The notes under the pieces were generated by a model. It worked only from the letters and a program-made list of their open reading frames with translations, searched no databases and was not told where the DNA came from. A program made the position numbers and the translations under genes. From Hofstenia miamia (taxonomy: Eukaryota; Xenacoelomorpha; Acoela): a stretch of DNA of 64,000 nucleotides. This document shows, in pieces, positions 62,472-64,000 of the stretch (positions are counted from its first letter, which is position 1; every line of letters starts with the position of its first letter). Where the stretch lies: assembly GCA_004352715.1 (NCBI GenBank), contig SCFE01000025.1:969120-1033119 (forward strand). The letters are read 5' to 3'.

Positions 62472-63536
62472 TCTGTATATATGTATATGTTTTTGTGTCT
62501 ATTTGGACTACTTAAAGGCCTTTGATCGCGTTCCCCACGAATTGTTATTGCATAAACTCTGGTTTTCCGTTTGGATGATCAGTTCATTAAGTTATTCTGG
62601 TCTTATTTAACTGAACGTTATCAATGTGTCGTCATTGATGAGAATATCGCACCAAAATTTACAGTGACAAGCGGGGTTCCTCAGGGAAGCATTTACTTTT
62701 CCTTATATTTATAAACGATATGCCTGATAGTTTAATCAACTCTGATAGCTTTATATACGCCGATGACTGTAAAACTCTTGGTAGTAACAAAGACCTTCTA
62801 ATCTCTGATATTCAAAGGTTTTTACTCTGGAATCAGTCTAACGGCATGGCTATTAATGCTTCCAAGACTAAACTTCTATTGCCACCAAGCTTTTGAGATT
62901 CTTATCAACAGTGAAACTATCTATTCTGTTCAACATGTTAAAGACCTAGGTGTTATTATAGACCACAATTTGCGTTGGAAACTGCACGCATTGATGCAGC
63001 TTCAAAAGGCAAGAAGAAATGCTTTTCATATGATAAAGTACAATGTTACGTTTCAAACTAGCCAGACGATAAAGTCTAGGCTTATACAGTCATGTGTCTC
63101 AGTATTTACGCTAGCCAGACATGGTTTCCTCTTGATGCCATCCTGCATAAGCTTGATAGTTTTCATAGACGTGTTCTGTATTGGGTTTTCCTTTGCTCTA
63201 GCCAGCAATTATCCATTGTATCCCATTATTGTGTTATTTTAACTTTANGCTGGACGGTAGATAATGTATTACCCCGGATCATTTTTCCCATTCATGTTGG
63301 CTTGTACTTCAATCTGAAAAGAACTATTTCAGAAGAGTCGTGAGACTTGCCAACACACTCAGTGCCACCTACAACATCGATATATTAAAACTCAAAAAGT
63401 CTGCGCTTAAGAAGACACGATATATTCAACAGCACGCTTAATGAAAACCTACTTTTGCATTTTTGTATTAACCTCTTGATTTCTGTCAATCCCCCTCAGG
63501 GTACTTTAAGTCTGTTTGTTGTTGTTGTTGTTGTTT
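62472..63536 (+). mobile_element. Non-LTR retrotransposon fragment with (GTT)n tail
   Basis: Begins at the gap in the RT domain: 'YLKAFDRVPHELLLHKL', then 'SYLTERYQCVVIDENI', 'TSGVPQGS', 'DSFIYADDCKTLGS' (catalytic Asp pair), 'SKTKL', and the thumb 'VKDLGVIIDHNLRWK'. It is broken by small frameshifts (for example after SGVPQGS and after SKTKL). It ends with 'ccccctcagggtac', a short spacer and (GTT)n at about 63513-63536, the same kind of tail as the LINE at 14.2 kb. One undetermined base at 63247. Confidence 0.85.
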
Positions 63537-63819
63537 TCTATTGCAATGAATATATTTTATTTTATATTGTATTTATTTTACACTTTAAAGAACAAATTTG
63601 TTTTTAAATCAAGACAGCTTTGATTTGAAACTTAGACCTTGAATAGTCGCTATCAAATTAAATTTTACGGGCTATCAATAAGAAAGACCCAACATTTAAA
63701 TACCCCTTTTAATAAACATTCTACTACTACACTTATGTGTAGTGGACTAACAATTTTTGTTCAGATATAATTTCATATATATATATATGTATGATTTTAT
63801 TTGTAATCAATTGATCACA

Positions 63820-64000
63820 AGGCAGGTGAAAAATTAACTTTAAAAGTCCGAGGCAGCAAGAAATTTTACTATAAGAAGTCTGAGGCAGGTGAAAAATTAA
63901 CTTTAAAAGTCCGAGGCAGCAAGAAATTTTACTATAAAAAGTCCGAGGCAGGTGAAAAATTAACTTTAAAAGTCCGAGGCAGCAAGAAATTTTACTATAA
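63820..64000 (+). repeat. 63-bp tandem repeat (satellite), running off the window end
   Basis: Nearly three copies of a 63-bp unit. Each unit consists of two related halves that both contain 'aaagtccgaggcag': one continues 'gtgaaaaattaac', the other 'caagaaattttac'. Copies differ by single bases (gtctgagg versus gtccgagg). Confidence 0.9.

Noticed and set aside
61349-62525. Long open frames of 364 and 388 codons
   Set aside because: They consist almost entirely of N from the 1000-base gap.
1-64000. CRISPR arrays, prokaryotic operons, phage or plasmid functions
   Set aside because: No regularly spaced repeats or bacterial genes; spliced animal genes and LINEs show this is eukaryotic nuclear DNA.

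Overview
The window is nuclear DNA from an AT-rich, intron-containing animal. It has spliced genes with GT-AG introns, a RCC1L homologue, mevalonate diphosphate decarboxylase, a p66/GATAD2 NuRD subunit, THAP domains, non-LTR retrotransposons and hAT-like short transposons. No operon promoters, Shine-Dalgarno sites or bacterial genes are visible. I cannot fix the species; an invertebrate is most likely. All recognised host genes lie on the + strand.

1-11.3 kb holds a compact gene group: RCC1L (two exons, 1073-3023), diphosphomevalonate decarboxylase MVD (ten exons, 3452-10563) and an unrecognised single-exon gene (10706-11143). Spacing is 428 and 142 bases, and the start codons sit close behind splice-acceptor-like sequences. 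This would fit spliced-leader trans-splicing, or equally unrecognised 5' UTR introns.

11-28 kb is mostly non-coding and repeat-rich. It holds a foldback element (12356-12583), one copy of a repeat whose inverted partner lies 9 kb away, a nearly intact Jockey/CR1-like LINE on the - strand (14222-18342), a second decayed LINE (18700-19760), a Ty3/gypsy-like remnant (about 21.0-22.7 kb) and a TIR element (23548-23787).

28.6-55.2 kb is the most interesting part. The 3' exons of p66/GATAD2 (52217-52267 and 54111-55188) carry the MBD2/3-binding coiled coil and the GATA-type zinc finger. Upstream, on the same strand, are four coding exons that all end in a phase-2 GT donor: the ordinary p66 N-terminal exon (to 43326) and three separate THAP zinc-finger exons (28657, 39240, 51470). 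All four fit the phase-2 acceptor of the p66 exons, and the three THAP exons end in a similar Asn-Ser-(Ile)-Arg junction. I found no downstream exons of their own for the THAP exons. The working hypothesis is a NuRD subunit locus with alternative DNA-binding 5' exons spliced to a shared NuRD-binding 3' part. Independent THAP genes or P-element-like transposon remains are the alternatives.

55-64 kb is repeat territory: a decayed LINE (57.3-59.3 kb, - strand), two related LINE fragments with permuted segment order (60.3 and 62.5-63.5 kb), a 63-bp tandem repeat flanking an exactly 1000-N gap, and a tRNA-like sequence. Assembly gaps are at 40533-40577, 60078-60264 and 61472-62471.
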